DNA of 64,000 bases, from NCBI GenBank assembly GCA_963787485.1, contig CAWBDF010000006.1:310001-374000 (forward strand). Reading direction: 5' to 3'. The position numbers and the translations under genes are program-made. This DNA comes from Bog-473 sp963787485 (GTDB lineage: Bacteria; Actinomycetota; Acidimicrobiia; Acidimicrobiales; RAAP-2). A model generated the notes under the pieces. It saw nothing but the letters and a program-made list of their open reading frames with translations. It did no database searches and was not told where the DNA came from. Below are positions 19,379 through 27,983 of this stretch, piece after piece (position 1 is the first letter of the stretch; every line of letters starts with the position of its first letter).

Positions 19379-19829
19379 GGGTTACCCCCCCGGGTGTGGA
19401 GACCGCCTTGGTTACTCCGGCGCTCATCCTTTCAGATACCGGCCAGCCACGCTTGGGGAGATTTTGGGAAGCGCCTCCAGGTCCGGAATCAACACGGTTG
19501 GCCAATCTGTTGTTCGTCCGTTGTGAAAGCCCCCTGCCGGATGCATCAGCTGCAAACTCGACAGCCCGTAGCGGGGCGGATTGCAGCCCTCGTTCTGACG
19601 ATTACGAAAAGGCGCCAGGCGGCGGGAGATGCGGCGTCAGCTGGTGGCCGAGGATGACCACGAGGTCACGATCTCGGTCCGCAACGGGTGAGCTTCTTCT
19701 CGAATCCTGTCCCGCCCCGCTCGTGCCCGTTTGTACGGGGCTACCTGCATAGGCAAGCGTTCTCTGCGAACGACTTGCCATTGAAAATGCAGAGCCTCGG
19801 GTGGTCCATCGGTGCGACCGTTCCCCCAC
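19379..19829. other. Intergenic region between beta-helix gene and comM
   Basis: This 451-nt divergent intergenic region should hold the promoters of both flanking genes. I see no RNA gene or strong hairpin. Around 19620-19690 a short open frame on the plus strand reads RREMRRQLVAEDDHEVTISV and then stops; it may be a gene remnant, but it is too short to identify. Confidence 0.5.
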
Positions 19830-21299
19830 ATGCTTGCCACCGTCGCCTCCGCCACGCTGAATGGTGCCGTCGCGCACCCCGTATCGGTCGAGGTCCACGT
19901 CTCCAATGGTCTGCCCGGATTCACAATCGTCGGCCTTCCCGACGCAGCGGTACGTGAGGCACGAGATCGGGTGCGCGCGGCCATCCTCTCGAGTGACCTG
20001 CCCTGGCCAATGCGCAGGATCACGGCCAATCTTGCGCCGTCCGGACTTCGCAAAGCAGGTGCTGGTCTGGACCTCCCGATCGCCATCGGGATTCTCGTGG
20101 CGAGTGGAGGTCTCGCCGTTGAGTGCTGCCAGGACCTGGCCTTTTGTGGAGAGCTCGGGCTCAATGGGTCACTGCGGCACGTCCCGGGAATGATCGCTCT
20201 CGCCGACGCCACCACGCCAAGCGGGCTCGTGGTGGCCCTTGGAGATGTTGCGGAGGCCTCGCTGGTCGGAGGGAAGCAGGTCCACGGTGCATCGACCTTG
20301 GCGGACCTCGTCCACGTACTTCGTGACGGGACGCCATGGCCCGACCCACCGCCCGTCACGCGCAAAGAGCGTACGGATCAGGTGGCGGACCTACGCGACG
20401 TTCGCGGCCAGGCGCTCGGTCGGCGCGCGCTCGAGGTCGCCGCGGTCGGAGGGCACCACCTCCTGATGATCGGGCCACCCGGCGCCGGCAAGACCATGCT
20501 GGCTGAACGGCTCCCCGGTATCTTGCCCCCTCTGACCCGCGCTCAAGCCCTCACGGTGGCGCGGATCCATTCGGCCGCGGGATGCGAATCGCCTGAGGGG
20601 GTCCTTGTGGACCGACCGCCGTTTCGTGCACCCCACCACCGAGCGTCGATCGTCTCGCTCGTGGGTGGGGGAGGTTGGTCGGTGCGCCCCGGCGAGGTCA
20701 GCCTCGCTACCAATGGCGTCCTGTTCCTCGACGAACTCGGAGAGTTTCCGTCGTCCGCCCTCGACGCTCTGCGTCAACCACTTTCCGAGGGTGTGATCAG
20801 AGTCAGCCGTGCCCGAGGCACAGTCACGTTCCCGGCCAAATTCCTTCTGGTTGCGGCCATGAACCCCTGCCCCTGTGGCGAAGGGGTCTACCAGGGGGCG
20901 TGCAACTGCACGATGGTCGACCGATCCCGCTATCGACGACGACTCTCGGGACCGTTGATCGATCGGTTCGACCTCGTGGTCGCACTCAGTCGCCCCGATC
21001 CTGAGGAGCTGCTGGCCGATGACCCGGGGGAATCGTCAGCGGTGGTAGCCGCCAGGGTCGCAGCTGCACGAAAGCGCGCCAATGTCGTTGGGATTCCGAG
21101 ACACCGGGACCTCGACGCTGATGGGAAGACGCTCCTGGCCTCGAAGCTCCAATCAGGGGCGCTCACCGCCCGCGGGCTGCGCAAGGTGGAACGGGTGGCG
21201 AGGACCCTTGCCGTGCTGGACGGAGAAGACAGCGTGACCTTCGGGCATGTAGCGGAGGCCCTGTCGCTGCGGTCAGGCGGCGTGGTGGTGGCGGCATGA
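19830..21299 (+). CDS. comM: ComM/YifB family Mg-chelatase-like ATPase
   Basis: ComM is an AAA+ hexameric helicase that promotes branch migration during natural transformation. The 489-residue product (start ATG 19830, giving MLATVASATLNG) has the N-terminal Lon-like fold (VEVHVSNGLPGFTIVGLPD), Walker A GPPGAGKTM near residue 217, Walker B GVLFLDELGEF near 300, and the ComM zinc-type motif NPCPCGxxxxxxxxCNC near 345. The stop overlaps dprA as ATGA, and the pairing with dprA is typical. An unrelated-looking older fragment of the same gene lies 2.2 kb upstream. Confidence 0.95.
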   Translation: MLATVASATLNGAVAHPVSVEVHVSNGLPGFTIVGLPDAAVREARDRVRAAILSSDLPWPMRRITANLAPSGLRKAGAGLDLPIAIGILVASGGLAVECCQDLAFCGELGLNGSLRHVPGMIALADATTPSGLVVALGDVAEASLVGGKQVHGASTLADLVHVLRDGTPWPDPPPVTRKERTDQVADLRDVRGQALGRRALEVAAVGGHHLLMIGPPGAGKTMLAERLPGILPPLTRAQALTVARIHSAAGCESPEGVLVDRPPFRAPHHRASIVSLVGGGGWSVRPGEVSLATNGVLFLDELGEFPSSALDALRQPLSEGVIRVSRARGTVTFPAKFLLVAAMNPCPCGEGVYQGACNCTMVDRSRYRRRLSGPLIDRFDLVVALSRPDPEELLADDPGESSAVVAARVAAARKRANVVGIPRHRDLDADGKTLLASKLQSGALTARGLRKVERVARTLAVLDGEDSVTFGHVAEALSLRSGGVVVAA

Positions 21300-22438
21300 G
21301 CGCGAAGGGAAACCAAGGCCGTTCGATGCAAGCCGACGGCGAGCCGTCAGGCTTACCCGAGGAGGCCTACGCGGTCGCGCTGGCTCTACTTCCGGCGATC
21401 GGTCCGGCAGCGCTTCGCCGCCGTTTGGCCTCGGGCACTCCCTCGAAAGCGTGGGCTCGCGCCTCGGTCGAATTGGATTCCGCGTTGCCGGACTTGGCCG
21501 AGGTCTGGAAGAACCATGTCGACCATGGCATCGACGTCCTGTTGCGAGACCATCCGCACTACCCGTCACGCGTGAAGCGCGAGCCCAAAGCTCCCGCCCT
21601 CCTCTTCTGCCTCGGTCATCCCGAAGTACTCAACGCCATGCCCACAGTGGCGCTGGTGGGCACGCGTTCTCCTACCCGATACGGCATCGGCGTCGCGGCC
21701 CAATTGGCTTCAGAGCTGGCGGCTGCAGGGGTCAGCGTCGTGTCCGGGCTGGCGCTGGGAATCGACACCGCCGCCCATGAGGGCGCGTGCGGCTCGGGGG
21801 CGCCGCCCATCGCCGTCGTGGCTGGTGGACTCGACGATCCCTACCCCCGCACTCACGCTCGACTCTGGGCGCGGGTGGCGAAAGACGGCGTGATCGTCTC
21901 GGAATCGCCGGCAGGCACGCCGACCGAGAAATGGCGGTTCCCCACGCGCAACAAGCTCCTGGCAGCGTTGAGCGACGTGGTCGTCGTCGTCGAGAGTGGG
22001 CACCAGAGTGGTTCGAGGCACACGGTCGACGCGGCGATCGATCGTGGCGTGCCCGTGGGAGCCGTTCCGGGATCCATACGCAGCCCGACGTCGGATGGAA
22101 CGAACGCGTTGATCGCCGACGGCGCGTTTCCCGTGTGTTCGTCGGCGGACATCTTGCTCGCCCTCTCCATGTCCGGGACACCGGTCGTCCCGTTCACCGG
22201 GAACCCCGAATCAGCCCCGGCCCGCTCGACGGCGACTGCGCCAATCCCTCGTGGGATGAGCCCCTCGGCCACGGGCACCGACGGAAAGGTGTACGAAGCC
22301 CTCACGACCGACCCGGTTCCCCTCGACTCTCTGGCTCGGTTGACCGGCCTCGGCGTGCCAGAGCTGTGCGGGTGCCTGGAACGACTTGCCCAGGCCGGGC
22401 TCGCCCACGACGCCGGAGGGTGGTGGGAACGAGCGTGA
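21296..22438 (+). CDS. dprA: DNA-processing protein DprA
   Basis: DprA loads RecA onto incoming single-stranded DNA during transformation. The 380-residue protein has an N-terminal SAM-like region, then the Rossmann domain with VALVGTRSPTRYG, VSGLALGIDTAAHEGA, AVVAGGLDDPYP, SESPAGT and FPTRNKLLAALS, all diagnostic. A C-terminal winged-helix (VYEALTTDPVPLDSLARLTGL) completes it. The usual Arg in the RNR motif appears as TRNK. The coding region ends within the start of a 10-bp direct-repeat array. Confidence 0.95.
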   Translation: MSAKGNQGRSMQADGEPSGLPEEAYAVALALLPAIGPAALRRRLASGTPSKAWARASVELDSALPDLAEVWKNHVDHGIDVLLRDHPHYPSRVKREPKAPALLFCLGHPEVLNAMPTVALVGTRSPTRYGIGVAAQLASELAAAGVSVVSGLALGIDTAAHEGACGSGAPPIAVVAGGLDDPYPRTHARLWARVAKDGVIVSESPAGTPTEKWRFPTRNKLLAALSDVVVVVESGHQSGSRHTVDAAIDRGVPVGAVPGSIRSPTSDGTNALIADGAFPVCSSADILLALSMSGTPVVPFTGNPESAPARSTATAPIPRGMSPSATGTDGKVYEALTTDPVPLDSLARLTGLGVPELCGCLERLAQAGLAHDAGGWWERA

Positions 22439-22496
22439 ACGAGTGGGAACGAGCGTCAACGAGTGGGAACGAGCGTCAACGAGCGTCAACGAGCGT
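22427..22496. repeat. Seven 10-bp direct repeats at dprA 3' end
   Basis: Seven contiguous 10-bp units of (g/c)aacgag followed by cgt or tgg occupy 22427-22496. The first unit and part of the second are inside dprA and encode its last residues and stop. A 10-bp period places each unit on the same DNA face, which would suit cooperative protein binding, but no function is known. It sits 39 nt before the next gene. Confidence 0.9.
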
Positions 22497-22534
22497 GAAC
22501 CGAACTGCTCAGCGCCGAGGTCACGAGCCCTAGT

Positions 22535-23071
22535 GTGCGGTCTGTGGAGGGACGTTTCCTCAAGGCCGGCGACGTCGCCGGCCTCCGGTCCCAAGCGATC
22601 GGGGCCGATACGGCTGGAGTGGATGCCGTGTTCGTGAGTGACTCACCGATGGGCGACCCGGTCGTCCTCGCCGCCTCACTGAGCACCACGGTACGGCGCT
22701 CGTTGCTCGGAATTCGGACGACGCTCGTCCCTGAGGGTCGGCATCCGGCGATCCTTGCCCGTGAGCTCACCTGCCTGGACCTGATCAGCGGGGGGCGAAC
22801 CGTGCTCTGCTTTCGCCCGCCGTTCGCCGACGGACTGGCCGACGCCATGAAAATGTGTCGGAACCTGTGGCGCGAGGGCAAAGCAGACGGCGACGCCGGG
22901 ACTTTCCGTGTGCGCGGTGCGGTGAACCGTCCCCGCCCCACGGGTCGGACCCCTCTGTTGGCGTTGGATCTCACCGGCGGCGAGGTGCCGACGGGGGAGC
23001 TCGTCGCCGCGACCGATCTGGTGCTCCGGCCCGGCGACGATCCAGAGGCCTGCCGGATCGAGACCACGTAG
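22535..23071 (+). CDS. Short luciferase-like monooxygenase-family protein
   Basis: A 178-residue product from a GTG start. AILARELTCLDLISGGR and the surrounding order resemble the N-terminal half of luciferase-like flavin or F420-dependent oxidoreductases, which are normally about 300 residues. The C-terminal barrel strands appear reduced, so catalytic ability is doubtful. The product may be a degenerate or specialised member. It lies between the dprA repeat array and nfo in the same direction. Confidence 0.6.
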   Translation: MRSVEGRFLKAGDVAGLRSQAIGADTAGVDAVFVSDSPMGDPVVLAASLSTTVRRSLLGIRTTLVPEGRHPAILARELTCLDLISGGRTVLCFRPPFADGLADAMKMCRNLWREGKADGDAGTFRVRGAVNRPRPTGRTPLLALDLTGGEVPTGELVAATDLVLRPGDDPEACRIETT

Positions 23072-23107
23072 CACAGCCGACATGGCCGGCCCGGGTACCG
23101 TGACCCG

Positions 23108-23998
23108 ATGCCCGTGGGCGCCCATGTGAGAGCCGGCGGTGACCTGTTGCCGGCGTTGCGCCACGGGCGGGAGATCGGGGCAGACGTCGTCCAGGTCTTC
23201 ACCCAGAGCCCGCGGGCCTGGAAACCCACCCAATACGGCGACGACGTACTGGAGCGCTACCGGGCCGCGCAGGCCGCAGAGACCCAGGTCGTCCAGACCT
23301 TCTGCCACGCCACCTACCTGATCAACCTGGCCGCGCCCGACCGCGAGGTCCTGGCGCGCTCACGGACGTGCCTGCAGGCCAACCTGGCCGTGGCCACGGG
23401 CATGGGGGCGCGGGGGCTGGTGCTCCACGTGGGCAGTCATCGAGGCCAGGGGTTCGACACCGCCCTGCCCCGGGTCGTCGAGCTGTTGCTCGACGCGCAG
23501 GACGGCCAGACCGGAGGTGGGTGCCCCATCGTTCTCGAGAACGCGGCGGGCAGCGGCGACACCGTGGGGAGAACCTTCGAGGAGCTGGCCGCCATCCTGG
23601 CTGCCGCGGGGCCCGACGGGCGGCGCCTCGGGGTGTGCCTCGACACCCAGCATCTGTGGGCCTCGGGCGTCGACTTCCGGTCGGTTCTCCGGGCGGACGA
23701 CGTCGTCGCCCGTTTCGACGACGTCGTGGGATTGGACCGCCTGTGCTGCCTCCACCTCAACGACTCCAAGGTGGCATTGGGAGCGAACCGGGACCGTCAT
23801 GAGAACATCGGTCAGGGCACCATCGGCGCGGCCGCGCTGGGCAACCTGCTCTCGCACCCCGCCCTGGTGGGGCTACCGGCCATTTTGGAGGTCCCCGGCG
23901 CCGGCGCCGGGGCCCGGGCCGAGGACCTCGCAATGGCCAGGAAGGCGGTCGCCCGGGGGATTGCGCCGTCGACGCCGGTCCTAAGCTGGCCGGCGTGA
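23108..23998 (+). CDS. nfo: Deoxyribonuclease IV (AP endonuclease)
   Basis: Endonuclease IV cuts DNA at abasic sites in base-excision repair. The 296-residue TIM barrel carries the trinuclear zinc ligands in recognisable motifs: HVGSHRG near residue 101, LENAAGSG near 143, CLDTQHLWASG near 178 and HLNDSKVALG near 218 followed by RHENIGQG. The start is ATG. Its stop overlaps the fumC GTG (GTGA), suggesting coupling. A mutM glycosylase earlier in the window belongs to the same pathway. Confidence 0.95.
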   Translation: MPVGAHVRAGGDLLPALRHGREIGADVVQVFTQSPRAWKPTQYGDDVLERYRAAQAAETQVVQTFCHATYLINLAAPDREVLARSRTCLQANLAVATGMGARGLVLHVGSHRGQGFDTALPRVVELLLDAQDGQTGGGCPIVLENAAGSGDTVGRTFEELAAILAAAGPDGRRLGVCLDTQHLWASGVDFRSVLRADDVVARFDDVVGLDRLCCLHLNDSKVALGANRDRHENIGQGTIGAAALGNLLSHPALVGLPAILEVPGAGAGARAEDLAMARKAVARGIAPSTPVLSWPA

Positions 23999-25383
23999 CC
24001 AGGACGCGCATCGAGCGAGACAGCATGGGGGAGATCGAGGTGCCCTCGGACCGCTACTGGGGAGCGCAGACCCAGCGGTCCTTGCACCATTTCGACATCG
24101 GCACCGAGACCATGCCCAAGTCGATCATCAGGGCCTTCGGGATTCTCAAGGGTGCGTCGGCTTCGGTCAACCGCGAGCTCGGGAAGCTCGACGGCACCCG
24201 GGCCGGGCTCATTGAGCAGGCGGCGGGGGAGGTGGCCAAGGGCGCTCTGGACGACCACTTTCCGCTGCGCATCTGGCAGACCGGCAGCGGCACGCAGACC
24301 AACATGAACGCCAACGAGGTGATCTCGAACCGGGCCATTGAGCTGGCCGGCGGACAGATGGGCTCGAAGGACCCTGTCCATCCCAACGACCACGTGAACA
24401 TGTCGCAGTCGTCGAACGACACCTTCCCCACAGCCATGCACATCGCCGCCGTCGAGGAGATCGTGCACCGCCTCGTTCCGTCGGTGACGGCCTTGCGAGA
24501 CGCGCTGCATCAGCGCGAGCTCGAGTTCGCGGGGGTGACGAAGATCGGCCGGACCCACCTGATGGACGCCGTCCCGCTCACCTTGGGCCAGGAGTTCTCC
24601 GGGTACGTGGCTCAGCTGGCGGCCGACCTCGAGCGGATCGAGCTGACCCTTCCGGGCCTCTACGAGTTGGCCGCCGGAGGATCGGCGGTGGGCACCGGGC
24701 TCAACACCCACCCGGAATTCGGCGAGCGGGTGGCCCGGACCATCGCGGACATGACCGGGCTCCCCTTCGTCACGGCACCCAACAAGTTCGCCGCCTTGGC
24801 GGCGCACGACGCTCTGGTGTTCGCGCACGGCGCGCTGCGCACCCTGGCGGTGTCGCTCATGAAGATTGCCGACGACATCCGCTGGCTCGGATCGGGTCCG
24901 CGGAGCGGTCTGGGCGAGTTGGCGCTTCCTGAGAACGAGCCGGGTTCGTCCATCATGCCGGGCAAGGTCAATCCCACCCAGAGCGAGGCCATGATCATGG
25001 TCGGGATTCAGGTGATCGGCAACGACATGGCAGTGGCCACCGCCGGCAGCCGGGGCAACCTCGAGCTCAACGTGTGCAAGCCGGTGATCGCCTACAACGT
25101 CATGCAGTCCATCACCCTCATGACCGATGCCTGCCGGGCCTTCCGCGAGTTCTGCGTGGAGGGGCTGGAGCCCGACCTGCCCCAGATCGAGCGTCACCTG
25201 ATGAACTCGCTCATGCTCGTCACCGCCCTGAACCCGATCATCGGGTACGACAACGCGGCCACGGTGGCCAAGAAGGCGCACAAGGAGCGGACGACGCTAC
25301 GCGAGGCGGCCCTCGAGCTCGGCTTGCTCTCGGCCGAGGAGTTCGACGCCGCCGTGAGACCCAAGGACATGACGCATCCGTGA
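23995..25383 (+). CDS. fumC: Fumarate hydratase class II
   Basis: FumC interconverts fumarate and malate in the TCA cycle without an iron-sulfur cluster. The 462-residue product has the superfamily signature GSSIMPGKVNPTQ near residue 319, the active-site segment QTGSGTQTNMNANEV near 97, and HPNDHVNMSQSSND near 128. The GTG start overlaps nfo. The stop overlaps the GTG of the pterin dehydratase gene. Length is normal, and nothing suggests aspartase instead. Confidence 0.96.
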   Translation: MTRTRIERDSMGEIEVPSDRYWGAQTQRSLHHFDIGTETMPKSIIRAFGILKGASASVNRELGKLDGTRAGLIEQAAGEVAKGALDDHFPLRIWQTGSGTQTNMNANEVISNRAIELAGGQMGSKDPVHPNDHVNMSQSSNDTFPTAMHIAAVEEIVHRLVPSVTALRDALHQRELEFAGVTKIGRTHLMDAVPLTLGQEFSGYVAQLAADLERIELTLPGLYELAAGGSAVGTGLNTHPEFGERVARTIADMTGLPFVTAPNKFAALAAHDALVFAHGALRTLAVSLMKIADDIRWLGSGPRSGLGELALPENEPGSSIMPGKVNPTQSEAMIMVGIQVIGNDMAVATAGSRGNLELNVCKPVIAYNVMQSITLMTDACRAFREFCVEGLEPDLPQIERHLMNSLMLVTALNPIIGYDNAATVAKKAHKERTTLREAALELGLLSAEEFDAAVRPKDMTHP

Positions 25384-25697
25384 GCGAGCCGGTGCTCGGC
25401 GCGGCAGACGTGGACGCAGCCCTCGAGCAGCAGGGCCTCCACTGGTCGAGGGTGGGCGACACCCTGGTGACCACCGTCACGCTGCACGATTTCGCCGCCG
25501 CGCTCGAGTTCGTCAACGCCGTCGGCGCCGCGGCGGAGGCGGCCAACCACCACCCGGACATCGACATCCGGTGGAACACGGTACGCCTGGCGTTGACCAC
25601 CCACGACGCCGGCGGCCTCACCCTCCTCGACCTGGCGCTGGCCGGCGCCGTTGACCGCATGCGCCCCGACACCCGGGGGAGCGCGGAAGAGGGCTGA
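25380..25697 (+). CDS. 4a-hydroxytetrahydrobiopterin dehydratase family protein
   Basis: A 105-residue product translated from a GTG overlapping the fumC stop. The PCD/DCoH motif is clear: EFVNAVG, then AANHHPDIDIRWNTVRLALTTH, with the paired His residues of the active site. The enzyme dehydrates 4a-hydroxytetrahydropterin for cofactor recycling. No pterin-dependent hydroxylase is nearby, so the physiological partner is unknown. The convergent phosphatase gene ends only 4 nt downstream. Confidence 0.9.
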   Translation: MSEPVLGAADVDAALEQQGLHWSRVGDTLVTTVTLHDFAAALEFVNAVGAAAEAANHHPDIDIRWNTVRLALTTHDAGGLTLLDLALAGAVDRMRPDTRGSAEEG

Positions 25698-25701
25698 CCG
25701 G

Positions 25702-26442
25702 TTAGGCGGGCGCTGTCGCTGACTTCAGAAGTCCGGCCCGCAGCCCTTCGACCAGGCCGGGCGCCGCCCCGAGACTCTCGACGTAAGACTGTACCGAGCC
25801 GAACTGCGTGCGTAAGTACTCGAGCAGCCGCTCCATCTGGGCGGGATGGGCCGAGAACACCTCGTCGATCTCCTCGAACGCGTCGCGGAGCTCGGGGTGC
25901 CGGTCGAACAGCCTGGCCCGCAGGACCTCCATGGCCTGAGCGCTGATGGCATAGTCCTCGACGACCGTGCGCTCGTCCACGCCGACGAGGGACAGCACGA
26001 GCGCGGAGAGCACCCCTGTCCGGTCCTTGCCCGCGGTGCAGTGGATGACGGCTGGGAGTGCCTCGGGCTGCGAGAGGACGGTCAGGGCACCGAGGATCTG
26101 GTCTCCGGCCAGGTCGACCATCTCGAGGTACTGCGCGCCCAGAAAACCCGGCTGGCGCTCGAACTGCACGGCGTCGGGGAGCCGGCCGATCAGGGGATGG
26201 TGATGAAAGGCCACCGGGTGTGCGTCGAGGTCGAACCGGCCGCGCGCCAACTCCTGGCCCGAGCGCAAGTCGATCACGGTGCGGATGCCCAGCGAGCGCA
26301 CCACGCCCAGGTCCTCCTCGGTCAGGTGCCCGAGGCCATCGGCCCGGAACAGGACCCGCCAGCGGGTTTCCATACCGCCGGCCGCCCGGTACCCGCCGAG
26401 GTCCCGGAAGTTGACCGCCCCCTCGAGCGTGATGTGGCGCAT
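25702..26442 (-). CDS. Tyrosine-protein phosphatase (DSP-like)
   Basis: This 246-residue product contains the phosphatase loop HCTAGKDRTG near residue 135 and the N-terminal NFRDLGGYRA motif of the bacterial tyrosine/lipid phosphatase family (PtpB-like). A general acid would lie before it near YLEMVDLAGD. The ATG at 26442 overlaps the upstream pspAB stop as TAATG, so I prefer it to the longer open frame. It is the last gene of the pspA-htpX-pspAB operon, which suggests a link with membrane stress, but that link is inference. Confidence 0.9.
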   Translation of the reverse strand: MRHITLEGAVNFRDLGGYRAAGGMETRWRVLFRADGLGHLTEEDLGVVRSLGIRTVIDLRSGQELARGRFDLDAHPVAFHHHPLIGRLPDAVQFERQPGFLGAQYLEMVDLAGDQILGALTVLSQPEALPAVIHCTAGKDRTGVLSALVLSLVGVDERTVVEDYAISAQAMEVLRARLFDRHPELRDAFEEIDEVFSAHPAQMERLLEYLRTQFGSVQSYVESLGAAPGLVEGLRAGLLKSATAPA

Positions 26443-27014
26443 TACGAGATGGGCATGTCCCACATGGGGAACCAACGAGTCAGGTCGGACTCGAAGGGCA
26501 GGTCGGCTCCGACCATGGAGCGGATGCGCAACTCGAGCTCGGTGTCCCGCCGTTCCTTCTCGGCGTTGACCGGGGCGAACGGGTAGAAGGTTCCCCGCTT
26601 GAAGAGATACACGAGCCGGAAGGCCCGGGCGTCGTCCGGCGCGTCCGCCCCGGGGACGAAGCCGAAGACCGAGCACAGCAGCTGGGGCCCCCAGCCATTG
26701 TCCTGGAGGGTGGAGTTCGCCATGTGGATTTTGGTGACCAGCTCTGCGAGGTCGGGGTCGTCGAGCAACAGCCAGCCGTAGTCGAAGGAGTCGACCGACT
26801 GACCGAAGCCGCCGCCCACGAGCTCGGCGATCTCCTTCTGGGCGTCCGCGGTGGCCTGGCCGGGTGGGGACTTCCAGCACACTCCGGCGTGGCCTGAGGA
26901 GACGAGCCCTCCGGCACTTTGGAGCGTCAGCGCGGCGGTGGGCAGGGCGAAGAGCGCGTCGAGGTTGGCTCGGACCGGCTTGGTGCGACCGAGAATGGTG
27001 TCGAAGAGGCCCAA
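26442..27014 (-). CDS. pspAB: PspA-associated protein PspAB
   Basis: The 190-residue product begins MGLFDTILGRTKPV, which is diagnostic of the actinobacterial PspAB family, and continues with DSFDYGWLLLDDPDL and NGWGPQLLCSVFGF. The protein has no known catalytic motif. It is found with PspA and HtpX in envelope-stress clusters. Gene order here is pspA, htpX, pspAB in one direction, with a 21-nt gap after htpX. The usual third partner, PspAA, is not seen. Confidence 0.9.
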   Translation of the reverse strand: MGLFDTILGRTKPVRANLDALFALPTAALTLQSAGGLVSSGHAGVCWKSPPGQATADAQKEIAELVGGGFGQSVDSFDYGWLLLDDPDLAELVTKIHMANSTLQDNGWGPQLLCSVFGFVPGADAPDDARAFRLVYLFKRGTFYPFAPVNAEKERRDTELELRIRSMVGADLPFESDLTRWFPMWDMPIS

Positions 27015-27035
27015 GACCCGAGCGCCCGACCTAGG

Positions 27036-27983
27036 TCAGCTGGCCTGGCCGAGCTGCTGCTCGATCTTCTGGAGCTGGGCCAGGCGCTTCTCGAGCGTGG
27101 GATGGGTCCGGAAGAGCTGGCCGAAGCTGAAGCCGCCTCCGCCGCCCTGGGTGGCGCCGTTGGCCACGGCGGGGGTGAAGAAGAAGGCGTTGAAGGGCTC
27201 GGCCGACCTGAGATCCTTGGTCGGGATCTTGCCCATCTCACCGGTGATCTTGATCAACGCGGAGGCCAGCAGCGAGGGGCGCCCGATCAGCAGCGCTCCC
27301 GAGCGGTCCGCGGCCAGCTCGCGGTAACGCGACAGCGCCATGGTCAGCAAGAAGCTGATGAAGTAGACGACCACCGACACCAGCAGCACGATCATCTCGA
27401 CCAGCGCGGCCTGGCTCTGCTGGTTGTTGCCGCCACCCCGGCCACCGCCAAAGATCTCGGAGTAGAACATGACCCGGGTCATCAGGCCGGCGATCATCCC
27501 CAGCCCGCTGGCGATTGTCATCACGGCGACGTCGCGGTGGGCCACGTGCGACAGCTCGTGCGACAGCACCGCCTCGACCTCGGGTTCGTCGAGCCGGCGC
27601 AGCAGGCCGCTGGTGACGCAGACCACGGCCGACTTGGGGCTGCGGCCGGTGGCGAAGGCGTTGGGGATGTCCGTCGTGGCGATGGCCACCTTGGGCTTGG
27701 GCATGTCCGCCAGCGCGCACAGGCGGTCGACCACGCCGTGAAGCTCGGGGGCCTGCTCGGGTGTGACCTCCTTGGCGTGCATGGCGTACATGGCGATCTT
27801 GGCGCTGAACCAGTACTGGCAGAAGATCAGCGCGAACGCGATGACCAGGACCACGGCGAACTGCAGGCCGATGGCGATGAGGATGCCGACGACGAGCCCG
27901 TACAGCAGGACGAGGAAGAATCCCGTCATGAGCATCCGGTAGGTGAGACCCCGGTCCGGCTTGATGTTGCGTGAGATCGCCAT
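27036..27983 (-). CDS. htpX: Membrane zinc metalloprotease HtpX
   Basis: HtpX degrades damaged membrane proteins. The 315-residue product has two N-terminal transmembrane helices (residues about 14-60), the zinc motif HELSH near residue 141 and a second pair of hydrophobic helices around 150-220. The downstream glutamate ligand is probably in RYRELAADR. A Gly/Asn-rich loop lies near residue 185. The ATG overlaps the pspA stop (TGATG), so the two are translationally coupled, consistent with a shared membrane-stress role. Confidence 0.95.
   Translation of the reverse strand: MAISRNIKPDRGLTYRMLMTGFFLVLLYGLVVGILIAIGLQFAVVLVIAFALIFCQYWFSAKIAMYAMHAKEVTPEQAPELHGVVDRLCALADMPKPKVAIATTDIPNAFATGRSPKSAVVCVTSGLLRRLDEPEVEAVLSHELSHVAHRDVAVMTIASGLGMIAGLMTRVMFYSEIFGGGRGGGNNQQSQAALVEMIVLLVSVVVYFISFLLTMALSRYRELAADRSGALLIGRPSLLASALIKITGEMGKIPTKDLRSAEPFNAFFFTPAVANGATQGGGGGFSFGQLFRTHPTLEKRLAQLQKIEQQLGQAS

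Noticed and set aside
17699..19657. A 652-codon plus-strand open frame
   Set aside because: It is opposite a minus-strand secreted beta-helix gene with a clear signal peptide; the plus-strand product is low-complexity and shows no family similarity.
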